A stretch of 64,000 nucleotides of DNA from Cordia subcordata. Taxonomy: Eukaryota > Streptophyta > Magnoliopsida > Boraginales > Cordiaceae. Positions 1 through 11,500 of this stretch are shown here, in pieces (the stretch's first letter is position 1; each line of letters begins with the position of its first letter). The DNA lies in NCBI GenBank assembly GCA_028554755.1, contig JAPTOF010000024.1, forward strand, positions 1,550,001 to 1,614,000. Direction: 5' to 3'. Made by a program: the position numbers and the translations under genes. The notes beneath the pieces are model-generated. The model did not search any database. It was not told where the DNA came from and was given only the letters and a program-made list of their open reading frames with translations.

Positions 1-371
1 AATTCTTCATCATGTGATTCGTGTCAACATAAGATGAAAATGTCTGCTGAGTGAAACATAATAACTTGGAATGCTGTTCCAAGATTGAAATGTTTACTGT
101 TCGGACAAAACACAGAAAAGCACAAGTTGCTGAACGTCTGCACCTAAAATGCACACACAAAAAGATGGGAGGGGAAATCATACCACATACCTTGTTTTGA
201 CGTAACCAATTGTTTATACACTCGGAATGGTATGAATGTTTGCATGAAAGCACAGTCAAAGTCTCACCATCCTCAAAGTCTGAACGACAAATAACACACC
301 TGAAGCACAAGGATAGAAATCAATACTCTGCATACACATTGCTATTTACAAACAAGGCCATGTACACTTAC

Positions 372-3300
372 GGATCAATACTTGCATCATGAGAGGTTTG
401 TGATTTATAATTCATTGAAGGCAAAGATCCAATGGTATCAGCTGAAAGTCCCCTACTCTCAGTTCCAACAACTTCACCCAAGGCAATTAATTCCTGAATC
501 ACAAAGCATATCAGTGAAAGTGAAACACAGAAGACTCACCAAAATGCTAATCAGATTTCACATGTAACTTACTTCATAGGACATCTCATCTGGATCAACA
601 TCCTCCCATGCATCCTGAAGAGTCCAAAACCAGGTAAGTCGTGAATCCTTTGACCAATTCACCCAGAAAGCTTCCAGGGAAAAGCATTAAGAGGAAAACT
701 TTATGAATCTACAAAATGGATCTTGTGCATTAAGACCCTAGGCAATTTATGATTGAACCACAAAGTGCAACCCATTTTCCAACCTTATTTTCTTCTGTTT
801 TTCTAATCCATTGTATCCCGGTTCACATACTCTGTCCATTTCGTACAAGAAACCTTTATTTCAAAAACCACTCGAACATTTCATGGATCAAGAAACATAA
901 AAACTAGCTAGCACATCAGATGAACATGACTGATCAAGTAGGTCATGCATCACAATATCAACACAGGTTACACGAATATTTCATTAAGTTAGAAAAAGGC
1001 AAAGATCCTTGTCCTCTTAAGCTATTAAAGACAAAGAAAGAAATCTTTAAGAAAGGAGAACATACTTCTTCCATGATATAGACATACTTTACTTCAAGAT
1101 TCACAGTGCCAAAAGGATCTCTGAGCTGATTTTATATCCAACTCAATGTTAAAACATGATAGTGGATTACTGAACAAAAAAGAAAATGGAACAGAGGAAT
1201 CATACAAAATACAAAAAGTATATATAATCACCATAATTCAAGCAAGAATAGCAATAAAGAAGCCACCAGTAGTGAATGTTCTTTCAAAGAACACTAAAAG
1301 TCAAGCTACAAAAAGATGCTCAAAGATACTACCAGCTTACCTTACCAATTCTTATAGCTGCTGACTCAGAATGTACCTGAACTACCCAAAACAGTCTGCT
1401 AGCAGGTTTAGACCAAAGTTGTCAAATCACAAACACAACTCTTCGATATCTTAAAATAGATATAACATTATGTATTCATATTAACTATTGAAAATGGATT
1501 GAGAAAACTGTCATCACAATATGATTTGCTAAACATTATTATGGCTAAAAAATTAAACGAAAAAGAAGCAAAAATAGAAAACGAGGTGACTTGACTTAAG
1601 ATGCAATGTAGAAGTGCATTGTGCTAAATTGCTGGACTGTACAGTGAATAGTAAGATTCTTTATAATTTGGAGAAATCATGTTTTTTTTATAATTCACAC
1701 CTTGATTCATATCATTAGTGAACTGAACCGAATCATAAGATTCGTATGGAATATTCGATTTCACAAATTATGGTAGAAATCATGGCTAATGGAGGGAGCT
1801 CGCAATCTTGCTTGAGCCACCAGCCAATTCTGCCCAAGAGCTGGAACCCTCTCTGGCCCCCCCACCGAAGCAACTGATCTTTGAGTTTACAGGCCTACTC
1901 AAATCCAGGTCTCCACCAATTTAGCCATCAAAAAGGGAAAATTTTATGATCAGAGACCAGTCGTGCCTGAATATAGTACACTCTTGACCACATTTCTGCA
2001 GTGCACCAATTCCCCCCAGCTGGGAGGAAAAACACAATTCAGACAGGTTTTCTTGCTTATATATGCATAGATTTTGACTTTGCAACATCTCTTTATCGAC
2101 CTCTCAACTTGGAGACTTTGCAGAAGTTGCATACTCATTCCAGTATATTGGATGTCCAATTAGACCTTACCAATCCTCCTTTCCAAAATTTCATTGTTTT
2201 CATTATATTATTTATGCACTTGAGCAAACAGGTGAAGAAATCCATGATAGGATTGACCATTTGTTCAAAATCTCTGGAATTAGATGTAAGAGAAATAATC
2301 TGGAAATTGAATGTTTATCACTAGATGGGAGTGTCTGGGCACCAAATTGATTGCTATCTATTGAGCCTTCACCAGTTCTTGTTCAGCAAAACCTTCCAAA
2401 AAATAGTCAAAATGCAACTCTCCATCAGAACTGTCATGGAATACCAAATAATCCACTATACCAACATTACTCTCAAGTGTTTTTAACGGAAATATAGCAA
2501 TTGGACAGTATTCTTTAGGATCCAAGTTGGCTGCCGTAAACACAAGCCTTTGATCAAGCTGATGTACATTTTCACCTTTGCTGAAAGATCCAACCAATTA
2601 CGAAGCACCATCACCCAATTTGATCAAAATAGTATCAAACAATAATCATCCAAAATTGGCGAGAATCATCAATCTAGATCCTTGCTAGTTCTCTACACTA
2701 ATTTGCGTAACTCAAATTCAAACTTGATCCATTCTTCATTTTCAGATATCAACAAAACCTTCTTCAATAGAGTTTTAGGTTGCACTGGCCAATTTTTGCA
2801 TCACCCCAGGACCATTACCAGAGTTGCTCCATCAGCAAGTTCTGCACTTTTGGCTCCAGGGCAGCTCTAATAAAAGATGATCTCTTTGCCTTTCTCCTTA
2901 CCATGAGGTAATAGGCAGGTTCTGGGAGTTCAGAACTTGATCTTTTACCACATGACAGCAACTTAATGGAGAAGAACTAAACACACATAGGAATTATGGC
3001 GGATGAAAATAGCAGATCATGTCACCGTATATACAAGTAGTAATAGCAATTTGACACAACCCTCGCTTTGCCACTCCTAGTGCTTGCTGACTCTTTTTTT
3101 TTTTGGGGTGTCTCCAAAAACACCCTCCTATTAGCCGTCACTCCTAACATATGCCTGCGTGTTCGATCAAGAGAGCAGAAATTGAAAATAACTGTTCCTT
3201 GTTATTTATCAAGGTAGAGAGGAACTTCAGCCACAAAGAACCATAACAGATTATTGAAATGAACGAGGCTAAATATATCACTTTATTCCATTGAAAACCA

Positions 3301-6300
3301 GCTCCACTCACCACAGAACAAATAAAGGTAGTAAATATGTTTAAAAGCCTATACCAAGGAAAGGGGAGGGGTTAGCAGGATGAAGTGAAAGAATCAACAA
3401 GTAATTTGTACATTTATGTCTTCATATTACAAAAGGAGACAGAAGTAGCGTAATCAGTACTCCTTTTATTTGAACGAATATTTGACAATGATCAGACCTT
3501 ATTTCAAGCTTAAGGAACTCGCTATTGTCTGCAAAGATGCAACTGGAAATCAGTAAACGGAGTTTATCCTAGAATGCTCTTTTGCACATTACAAGCAAAA
3601 TTTTGTACCAAATTCCAAAAACTCTCAACCCTTTCATGAAGTAGTATCCAACCATTTAAAAGCATTCTATAGAAAATTGTGATATTGAATTATTCTGCAC
3701 CAAAAATGTTGTAGGCTTACCCTGAAACATCTCTTCATCATCTCCCTACACAGTCCTCATGTGCCCATACACTAAAGATTGAATAAACTACTTTTGATCA
3801 CAAAAATAGCATTTCTTAGTGAAAGGGCACGCCAGCAATATATTGATTAATGGATACAGCAGAGGAGGTCACCAGATACTTAAAGCCAGTTTACTAAATA
3901 TATACAGACATTTGTAATAATACATATTCTATGGATGATGACAACAATAGAAAATCATAATCCGACATTTAAAACATAATAAAGTTCTACCTGAGAATTT
4001 CCACCATGATCATCATCGTCGTCATCAGCATCCCCAACAAATTCTAGACAGTCATTGAAGCTTTGTTAAAAACATGGTCTGCAAAACTAGTCCAGAAATA
4101 CAATGTCACCATTAGCAAAGCTCAAACAGGGTGCTCACCTTCATTTATTCCAGTTAGAGACAACAATCTAGCAGCCATTTCCCGTTCTTCAGCATCTTGC
4201 AGTGCTCTAGCATAGGCTTCATCACTTGAATAAGCAGAAGGATCCAATACAAGGCCTCCATGCTCCTCCTCCCTTGCTTCAGCATGAGCATGCACATCAA
4301 ATACATCTTCTTCGTCATCATCATCATCCACGTCAGTCCCACCGTATTCCTCATCACTGGGAACGTCAAAGTCTTCATCTTCTCCATCATCATGCACAAA
4401 ATGTGCCGCTTCCCAACTTCCATAATGGATCCCATCAGCATTCATACTAAGCATCATATATGCCCTTTCCTATTTCAATAAAAATTAAGTTCTCTTAAGT
4501 AACATACTAAAAGAGCATAATAATCTCATCTAACATGATATATAATAAACAAGAAAAGAGGGCAACAGCAACTACTAAAATTGAGAGAGAAAAGCAGTAA
4601 TACACTATAGATTCTCAAATTTTTAGATGACCAAAAAGATGAGGATATCGTAAAGATCCAGTTTAAAACTTCTACAGTGGTAATTAGGACAAAACATCAA
4701 CTTTCATATCTTACACATGAACGATTTCCCTTATTACACCAGGTTCCTTAAAAGTACATCTTGACGACAATAGATAAATAATAAAACCTCATTCTAATAG
4801 TTTTAGTTTTTACAAGAGGGCCGAGGTGATCAATTAATACAATACCAGAACATAGCCATTAAAAATTCATAGATTCATGTCCTACAGTGATCCATTTAAA
4901 AAGAATTATTTCCCTGTGTAGTGCTCAATCAAAAGAATTTGCTTAGCTCTGGAGGGATATGTTGAAAACAATAAATAAATCAATAAATTGCTCTCTAATG
5001 GTTTAACCTTTTAATTGTTCTCTAATAGTTTAAGCTTAGGCTAACTCCAGTAGCCTCCATATTTTTTCCCTACATGTAGCAAGCTAATTTCATCCTGTCT
5101 GCATTTAGAGGCCCCCTATATTAGTTTTACTCCAACAGTCTACCTGCTTTATTGTTTTATCACTCTCTATCTCAATTTTCTCCAACAGCCTCCCTATTTT
5201 TCCATTCCCTAACTAATTTTACTTTTAATATTTCTTTATTTATTTATAGTACTTATTATCTTATTATAATTTTTCTAAAAAATATTGAATATAATATTAC
5301 AAATTATAATTATTCATATTAATTTTAAGTTTTACAATTACATGTTTAATTTATTTTCTTTCCATTATTATTATTATTATTATTATTTTGGTGGGGGGCG
5401 AAATCAGGAAAAGGGGATAGGGATTCTTTTGGGCTTGCCAAATCTAGCAACTGAGAGAAAAAATTGTTAGGGCTTCCCATGTAGGGAGCTTGTTGGGAGC
5501 ATATTGGAGTTTAAACTCCAGAGTAGCCTCCTTATCTTAGAAAAAGATAGGGAGCGTATAGGAGATAGCCAACAGGATGATCGAGTATTAGACTAGATAA
5601 AAAGAAAATAATAAGCAAAATCGACTTTCCATCCTTAAACTCAGTTCTTTTCCTTTCTCTTTGGCTTTCTCATGTAACATCCTGCGCCAAAAGTGAAGAA
5701 CTGATCTCAAGCTAGATTCAAAAACATCAAAGTAAACTTGATATACCAGATATGAAGTCAACAAAAAAGAAAATTTAAATTCAAGAGAAATGACCCCATT
5801 TTCACAATCATGCTTAGCTAAACTCAACTAATTGCATATGCAAATTATGGGCAGCCAATGACTCATATTATTGACTTATCTTGAACACCATACATGTCAA
5901 GATAAGCTACACTAGAATCCTTTTTAAGTCAATATACAAAATTATGCTGCATGACGTGCTCTTTGTACTCCTATCAGTTTATTATCTCCCATTCTCACCA
6001 ATCAACTTATTCCGATACTCAGTTATTATATCTCATTTTACCACAAATTGAACACATACATACACATTCTATTCACATACATGCCTATAGAGATACATAC
6101 ATACATATACGAACATAAACATCCATCAGCAAGCAACTGAATAACAAAAGTCCTTAATTTTAATACAAATGTCCCATGGAAAGCAACCACGGAATTGCGT
6201 CAGCATTACCGATTGGACAAAAGGCAGAAAAAGAAAAAAAGAACAGCAAACTACAAGAAAAGCATATATACAATTAAAAAAATTATAAACACATCTATAC

Positions 6301-6577
6301 ATAAGTGCATGTATATAGGAAGGGGGCGTGGGACCTGCTCTTGTAAGGTGCGGGCGAGGGCTAGATCGGCGTCGACTTGACTAAGGTCGGTGAACGGCGT
6401 CCTCCGGCTTCCACGGCCATTAGCTCCTCCTTGTGCCTCGGAATCATTATTGCTATTATCATCATTACCACCATTATTAATATTACTATTACTAGGGTTT
6501 TGTTCTTCGGGTGTGGTGGTGGTTTTGTCTTCACCACTAAAATGATTAGCTTCGGCGGCGTTATTTTTGTTCTCCAT
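372..6577 (-). CDS. BBR: BIG BROTHER-related RING E3 ubiquitin ligase (partial, 5 exons)
   Basis: The product is a likely cytosolic or nuclear RING-type E3 ligase that passes ubiquitin from an E2 to substrates; Arabidopsis BBR is related to the organ-size regulator BIG BROTHER. I joined minus-strand exons 6577..6335, 4469..4139, 4043..3991, 614..573 and 493..372. All junctions are GT-AG and keep phase, giving 263 codons plus 2 nt. Recognisable blocks in order are TPFTDLSQVDADLALARTLQEQ-like text at residues 60-81 (exon 1 end), ERAYMMLSMN then an Asp/Glu-rich stretch and DEAYARALQDAEEREMAARL (exon 2), DAWEDVDPDEMSYE (exon 4) and LGEVVGTESRGLSADTI (exon 5). These match the order in Arabidopsis BBR as I know it (about 340 aa). 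The C-terminal RING (CVICR...) is not visible and must lie left of base 1. The start is the first ATG, at 6577. No stops interrupt the exons, so this looks like a functional host gene. Confidence 0.9.
615..3990 (-). other. Large intron 3 of the BBR-like gene
   Basis: This 3.4-kb intron lies between exons ending at 3991 (donor GTAGAA) and starting at 614 (acceptor TTCAG). It is mostly AT-rich, with a pure T run near 3091..3102. The only coding-like stretch is described separately (2340..2960). No transposase or reverse transcriptase motifs were seen in it. Confidence 0.75.
2340..2960 (-). other. Unassigned coding-like fragment inside intron 3
   Basis: On the minus strand an open frame of 79 codons (2597..2358) reads as a soluble-protein-like text (for example LVFTAANLDPKEYCPIAIF and FEQELVK-type ending). 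Upstream, about 2960..2620, similar amino-acid texture continues with stops and frame changes (for example ENEEWIKFEFELRKLV). I do not recognise a family. It could be the decayed end of a retroposed gene or an unclassified transposon. It could also be chance, since it has no start context or splice signals. Confidence 0.25.
5039..5570. mobile_element. MITE-like element in intron 1 of the BBR-like gene
   Basis: The ends are imperfect inverted repeats: GGCTAACTCCAGTAGCCTCC at the left and, read on the other strand, GGCTATCTCCTATACGCTCC at the right. Inside are further copies of CTCCAACAGCCTCCCTA-like text in both orientations around a very AT-rich core. The size (532 bp), absence of coding capacity and intron location fit a Tourist/Stowaway-style non-autonomous DNA element, probably PIF/Harbinger-related. 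A clear target-site duplication was not found, so the superfamily is tentative. Confidence 0.5.
5365..5388. repeat. (ATT)n microsatellite
   Basis: About eight ATT units in a row, inside the MITE-like element of intron 1. Confidence 0.85.
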
Positions 6578-6992
6578 TTCTTACAACACAATATCTAAAG
6601 GATTTCGATACAGATATATGTATGTGTGTATATATGTATATATATGTATGTATGTACGTATATGTTGTATATAGAGACGGGGAAGATATAAAAAGAGGGA
6701 GGCGTGAGGGAAAGGTAAAGGAGGAGTGTTGTTATGGATTTTTGTGTTGATTTTGATTTGTCACTTTTTAAAATTTGGTGTTTGGTGTTGATGAAGTGAT
6801 AAGGCTACAAGAATCAATAAATAATTACTTTTTTGAATTTGCACTTCGCATGTCTATGGAAGAAGAGCGGTGGGGGCGGCTGATGTGGATTGGGCTGAAA
6901 TGGTGGCCTTGCAATGGTGGAGTTGGCCCAAGTTAATTGTCAACTACTTTCGTTTTTGGTCAAGTTTGAACCTTGAGAGCAGATTCACAGAC
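6578..6992 (-). promoter_or_regulatory. 5' UTR / promoter region of the BBR-like gene
   Basis: This is the interval upstream of the start codon up to the MULE end. It holds an alternating TATG/TGTA microsatellite (about 6613..6680). Next, read on the minus strand, is a CT-rich tract (about 6675..6725) of the sort common in plant 5' leaders. No single TATA box can be chosen because the microsatellite offers many. The MULE begins only 416 bp upstream of the ATG, so it may form part of the distal promoter. Confidence 0.45.
6613..6680. repeat. TA/TG microsatellite upstream of BBR-like start codon
   Basis: Alternating TATG, TGTA and TATA units over about 65 bp, 40-100 bp upstream of the ATG on the minus strand. 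Confidence 0.8.
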
Positions 6993-7085
6993 GGGCCTTA
7001 TACTGTGAACCCACGCAATGTGCACCCGCGTGAAGGAGGTGCTCCTGCCACATGGAAACAGGCACGTTTATAATACACCTTATAA
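6993..7085 (+). repeat. MULE copy 1 left terminal inverted repeat
   Basis: GGGCCTTATA followed by text that aligns, with gaps, to the reverse complement of 52695..52785. The nine bases outside are TTCACAGAC. The partner TIR of this copy is lost, so no target duplication can be tested. Bases 7086..7806 are AT-rich MULE leader with many GAACAAA words and no secure coding exon. Confidence 0.65.
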
Positions 7086-7399
7086 CCAACACAGTTCTTT
7101 TTAATGCTCCTCTCTCCTCTCTTTCTCCTCAAATGTAGAAATATTCTTCAATTCTTCAATTATGCAATACCAATTGTTCAATTCTCCAATGTCGCTAAAA
7201 CAAATCAATTCAATCACACGACTTTCTCTTTACTCCCAAAGCCCTCACTTTTTTCAATTATTCAACACTGTGGCATTGACCTGTAGAACAAATCAATTCA
7301 AAATCAAAATGATGGACACATTGAGATCTGCAATTTCAGGAAATTAGATTCAAATTACCAAAATCAACAACGTTGTGCTTTCTGATACCAGTATGATTT

Positions 7400-7770
7400 G
7401 ATATCTCCATGAACAAATATTGTTGATTTGAATCTATGCATGTGTATATGGTTTTGCACTAATTTTTCAAAAGATTGTTGATATTCATAAATGTGATGAA
7501 TTATGAATTGTGAATGAACAAATATCTGTTTACCTTTACTTCAATTAATTTTGATAAAACATTAAATTGAATCCACTTCAACATTCAATGAACAAACTAA
7601 ATTTTGATAGTGAACAAACATGTATAGCTGTTTGCATACAAACATTCTATGAACAAATAGATCTTGCATATTGAACAAATATCTATGAATGTTTTAACTA
7701 ATTTCTCTTGTGAACATATATTGTGATGAATTGTGAATTTTCAGTGAACAAATAGGTAATAAACTCTGAA
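7400..7770 (+). repeat. Dispersed GAACAAAY words in MULE copy 1 leader
   Basis: At least seven exact GAACAAAT or GAACAAAC words occur in about 370 bp, all on the plus strand. They lie upstream of the transposase exons. The same word recurs in the other non-coding parts of this element (11430..11990, 13070..13110, 14160..14240, 14935..14970, 15980..16040, 17300..17620). Confidence 0.8.
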
Positions 7771-8074
7771 AAAATATTATATTTAATCTAAACAAACATA
7801 TGTAACTGATGTGTGTCATTTGTGTGTGTTTGTATCTAGTTTTTGCATGCACATTTAAGGGTGTTTAGAGTATAATTGAGTGCACTTAGTATAAAGTTTA
7901 TGCATATTTGTTAATATTTGTACGTAATGTATTTAGGTGCATAAATACTATACTAAGTGTTATATTCCATGTTTTAGGAGTGTTTTGGAAGGGTTCAAGC
8001 TTATGCGAGGAAGAAATGAGCTAACAGATGAAGACCGGAAGAAAAGGAATAAAGAAGAGATTATTCTAATCCAG

Positions 8075-8262
8075 TCGGTCAACTTAGAAGAAGAGAAGGT
8101 CGACTGGCCGCTCCAAAGAATAAAGAATTTAAGCCGATCGAGTTCCTCAAGGAGCCAATCGACTGGCTAGGTCGACCGGCCATTCCAGAGAGCATCATGA
8201 TTTAAGCCGGTCGAGTAAGAAAGAGGAGCCGGTCGACCGGTTAGGTGGACCGGCTGTGCGCT
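8075..8262 (+). promoter_or_regulatory. GC-rich palindromic module upstream of LTR TATA box
   Basis: Repeated variants of GGTCGACCGG, GTCGACTGG, CCGATCGAG and CCGGTCGAG lie just upstream of the TATA box in an otherwise AT-rich LTR. Equivalent clusters lie at the same position in the other family members. The role is inferred, possibly an enhancer or a factor-binding array. Confidence 0.55.
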
Positions 8263-8271
8263 GAAGCTGTT

Positions 8272-8277
8272 TATAAA
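8272..8277 (+). promoter_or_regulatory. LTR TATA box
   Basis: TATAAA, about 10 bp downstream of the palindrome cluster. The other copies have TATA boxes at the matching place (for example 40568 on plus; near 29990, 34328 and 36515 on minus). Confidence 0.65.
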
Positions 8278-8778
8278 TTGCTTGTTTCAGCTCATTTCCA
8301 AGGGAGGAACTTTTATTTCTTAAATCCTAATAAACCCTAACCCTTTACCCACTTCACAAAATACCCTAAACCACCATCTAAACCCTACACCAAGCTAGGA
8401 TTGAAGCATTAAATAAAGATTTGAAGGATTTGTACGGATTTGGAAGCAAGAATTTAGGGAAGTTCTTCTTGTTCTTTCTCTATTTCTTGTAATTATGTTG
8501 CTAGATTAGGCTAGATTTAGGGTTGATTGTTGTTGTATATTAGATTAGGTCTTTGAATAATGGATTTGTGTAGATCTTTGGCTCTTAATACATGTTTGTT
8601 TACATAAATATATGGCATGATTCAATATGTCTATGTATTGGAAATCAAATATGTTTATGTGTTTGTTAAAATGCCAAAGTGAATATCTATGTGTTATTTG
8701 TGCTTCAAATGCTCTTATCTACTTATATGAGTGATGTGATTGTGCTTAATCTCATGGCTTTGCTTAGTAGAGTAGGCT

Positions 8779-9039
8779 TTAGCTTTAAATCCAGCTAATA
8801 GATTACATGCTATGCTTAGTCGAGTTTAGGTGCTAGTCCTTGGCTTTAAATCTAGCCAAGTGGATAAGTTAACCTAGACTAGAATATCCCTCACCTGCGT
8901 TAGCGTTGGTTAATCGAGCCTTAATGTCACGTAGTGTTTAGGTGCTAGTCCTTGGCTTTAAATCTAGCCAAGAGGATAAATTCTAATCACAGATTGCATA
9001 GGCTAAGAGGGATTGGCCCTTAGCTTTAAATCCAGCTAA
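8779..9039 (+). repeat. Four short covarying hairpins in the LTR
   Basis: Stem-loops at 8779..8798, 8839..8860, 8951..8972 and 9020..9039 share the loop TTAAATCY. Two have stem TTGGCT/AGCCAA and two TTAGCT/AGCTAA, so both arms change together. The inverted arm carries the same four at about 9780, 9851, 9961 and 10022. Confidence 0.75.
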
Positions 9040-9431
9040 CGGGTTAAACCACTAGTACTGGTTAAGAGAGCCCCTGATCAACACAACTGCAATAGAAGTC
9101 CCGAGCCTTAAATAGATCTCATCCATTATCATAGCCCAAGTCTAGCTGCAATACAATCACCCTAGATCCCCTTCTTCTTTATTAGTGTTTTCTTCCTTAG
9201 TTTGGCTCCTTTAAGTTCCTCCATAGATTAGTTTTTATTTTCCTTTTTCTGAGCTCCCTTCCATCCCAAAGTAAGTACACACACGCACGTCGTTAGTTTA
9301 AGGCACCCGAGCACATAGAGACTAAACTAAGGTAGCCTCCTTGTGGATTCGACCCCGCACTTGCACACAATGTACTACACACGTCCCGTGCACTTGCGGG
9401 CTATTTAGGCTTGTGCTCAAATAGCGTATCA

Positions 9432-10981
9432 CGGGACGTGTGTAGTACAATGTGTGCAAGTGCGGGGTCGAATCCACAAGGAGGCTACCTTAGTTTAGTC
9501 TCTATGTGCTCGGGTGCCTTAAACTAGCTACGTGCGTGTGTGTACTTACTTTGGGATGAAAGGGAGCTCAGAAAAAGGAAAATAAAAACTAATCTATGGA
9601 GGAACTTAAAAGAGCCAAACTAAGGAAAAAAACACTAATAAAGAAGAAGGGAATCTAGGGTGATTGTATTGCAGCTAGACTTGGGCTATGATAATGGATG
9701 AGATCTATCTAAGGCTTGGGACTTCTATTGCCGTTGTGTTGATCAGGGGCTCTCTTAACCAGTACTAGTGGTTTAACCCGTTAGCTGGATTTAAAGCTAA
9801 GGGCCAATCCCTCCTAGCCTATGCAATCCGTGATTAGAACTTATCCTTTTGGCTGGATTTAAAGCCAAGGACTAGCACCTAAACACTATGTGACATTAAG
9901 GCTCGATTAACCAACCCTAACGCGGGTGAGGGATACTCTAGTCTAGGTTAACTTATCTGCTTGGCTGGATTTAAAGCTAAGGACTAGCACCTAAACTCAA
10001 CTAAGCATAGCATATACACTTATTAGCTGGATTTAAAGCTAAAGCCTACTCTACTAAGCAAAGCCATGAGATTAAGCACAATCACATCACTCATATAAGT
10101 AGATAAGAGCATTTGAAGCACAAATAACACATAGATATTCACTTTGGCATTTTAACAAACACATAAACATGTTTGATTTCCAATACATAGACATATTGAA
10201 TCATGCCATATATTTATGTAAACAAACATGTATTGAGAGCCAAAGATCTACACAAATCCATTATTCAAAGCCCTAATCTAATATACAACAACAATCAACC
10301 CTAAATCTAGCCTAATCTAGCAACATAATTACAAGAAATAGAGAAAGAACAAGAAGAACTTCCCTAAATTCTTGCTTCCAAACTGCACAAATCCTTTAAA
10401 TCTTTGTTTAATGCTTCAATCCTAGCTTGGTGGGGTTTAGATGGTGGTTTAGGTATTTTGTGAAGTGGGTAAAGGGTTAGGGTTTATTAGATTTAAGAAA
10501 TAAAGTTCCTCTAGAAATGAGCTGAAACGAGCAATTTATAAACGACTTACGCACAACCGTCCACCTAGCGGTCGACCGGCCTCTTTCTTACTCGACCGCT
10601 TAAATCATGATGCTCTCGAATGGCGGTCGGCCGACGCTCGAGGAACTCGACCGGCTTAAATTCTTTATTCTCTAGAGCGGCCGGTCGACCTTCTCTTCTT
10701 CTAAGTTGACCGGCTGGATCAGAATGATCTCTTCTTTATTCCTTTTCTTCCGGTCTTCATCCGTTAGCTCATTTCTTCCTCGCATAAGCTTGAACCCTTC
10801 CAAAACACTCCTAAAACATGGAATATAACACTTAGTATAGTATTTATACACCTAAATACATTACGTACAAATATTAACAAATATGCATAAACTTTATACT
10901 AAGTGCACTCAATTATACTCTAAACACCCTTAAATGTGCATGCAAAAACTAGATGCAAACACGCACAAATGACACACATCA
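9432..10981 (-). repeat. Athila-family LTR (minus), right arm of palindrome, 3' truncated
   Basis: Read on the minus strand it begins TGATGTGTGTC at 10981 and runs nearly identical to the left arm, but stops at ACGTCCCG (9432). The last ~43 bp of the LTR are replaced by the terminus of the other arm. Upstream on the minus strand (10982..11000) is the polypurine tract GGTAGGTTTGGGGGTGT, so this was a 3' LTR. Confidence 0.85.
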
Positions 10982-11396
10982 ACACCCCCAAACCTACCCT
11001 TTGCTTGTCCTCAAGCAAGCCTAAATGAAGTCTATCCTCATGCTTTTCAAAGAGTTGCCAATTGCATCGACTTGTTATCTTTTCGCATCCAAGGGGTATA
11101 AGGGGTCATTCCTTTCATGTAAGGGCTTCCTTAGTCTTTTTCAGATCCTCCTTTCAATCACATAGGGTCTCATACCTCTTAGGAATGTCACCTAGTAGCT
11201 AGAACCACCACAAACTTAGGATTCCAACTCACGCACTCGAGATGTTGATACTTCGTGCTCTATCAACTAACTTGGCCTCCCAATATGCACTTAGCCCCAA
11301 AGATACAAGAAAGAGAAGATACATCACAATGGCTCACATTGACGTAAGAGCCTTATCCACAATACATAAAAATAAACAAAAGAGAGACTTGTGTTA
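10982..11396 (-). mobile_element. 3' internal fragment of Athila-like element
   Basis: It contains the conserved GCTTGAGGACAAGC-type block next to the polypurine tract and about 390 bp collinear with element A (25929..26320), including the shared ATGTTGATACTTCGTGCT word. It is non-coding in what remains. Confidence 0.75.
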
Positions 11397-11500
11397 GTAA
11401 CCTTTTCAACCAATTTACTTATATACTATACAATACAATTACTGAACAAATATTGTAAAAAATAGCTTATCAGTAATTAAATAGATTTTTTATTCTAAAC

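Larger units (their letters stand above)
7807..9431 (+). repeat. Athila-family LTR (plus), left arm of palindrome
   Basis: It starts TGATGTG and ends GTATCA, matching the TGATG...CATCA termini of the family. Internal order: U3 with a cluster of GGTCGACCGG-like palindromes (8075..8262), TATAAA (8272..8277), telo-box-like AAACCCTA motifs (8330..8390), four short hairpins (8779..9039) and the terminal CCCG-N8-CGGG hairpin near 9387. Confidence 0.85.
7807..11396. mobile_element. Rearranged Athila-family insertion: head-to-head LTRs plus 3' internal fragment
   Basis: The five bases GTAAC occur just before it (7802..7806) and just after (11397..11401), both next to MULE sequence, which fits a 5-bp target duplication. 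In order it contains a complete plus-strand LTR (7807..9431), an inverted LTR (9432..10981) lacking about 43 bp of its 3' end, and a minus-strand polypurine tract with 3' internal sequence (10982..11396). That internal sequence is collinear with element A at 25929..26320. The right boundary is not an LTR end, so this is not a normal integration. The two arms are very similar by eye, which suggests a recent event. Confidence 0.75.

Noticed and set aside
6870..7073. 67-codon plus-strand ORF beginning in the BBR upstream region
   Set aside because: It runs into the MULE TIR and reads the TIR as protein; no homology recognised.
8330..8400. Interstitial telomere (AAACCCTAACCC runs)
   Set aside because: Only single or double motifs inside LTRs at a fixed place, not an array; better explained as LTR promoter/leader motif.
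9300..9530. Hairpin or tRNA-like gene at the palindrome centre (GGTCGAATCC words)
   Set aside because: The GGTTCGAATCC-like text is part of the conserved LTR end in all copies; no cloverleaf or other tRNA arms are present.
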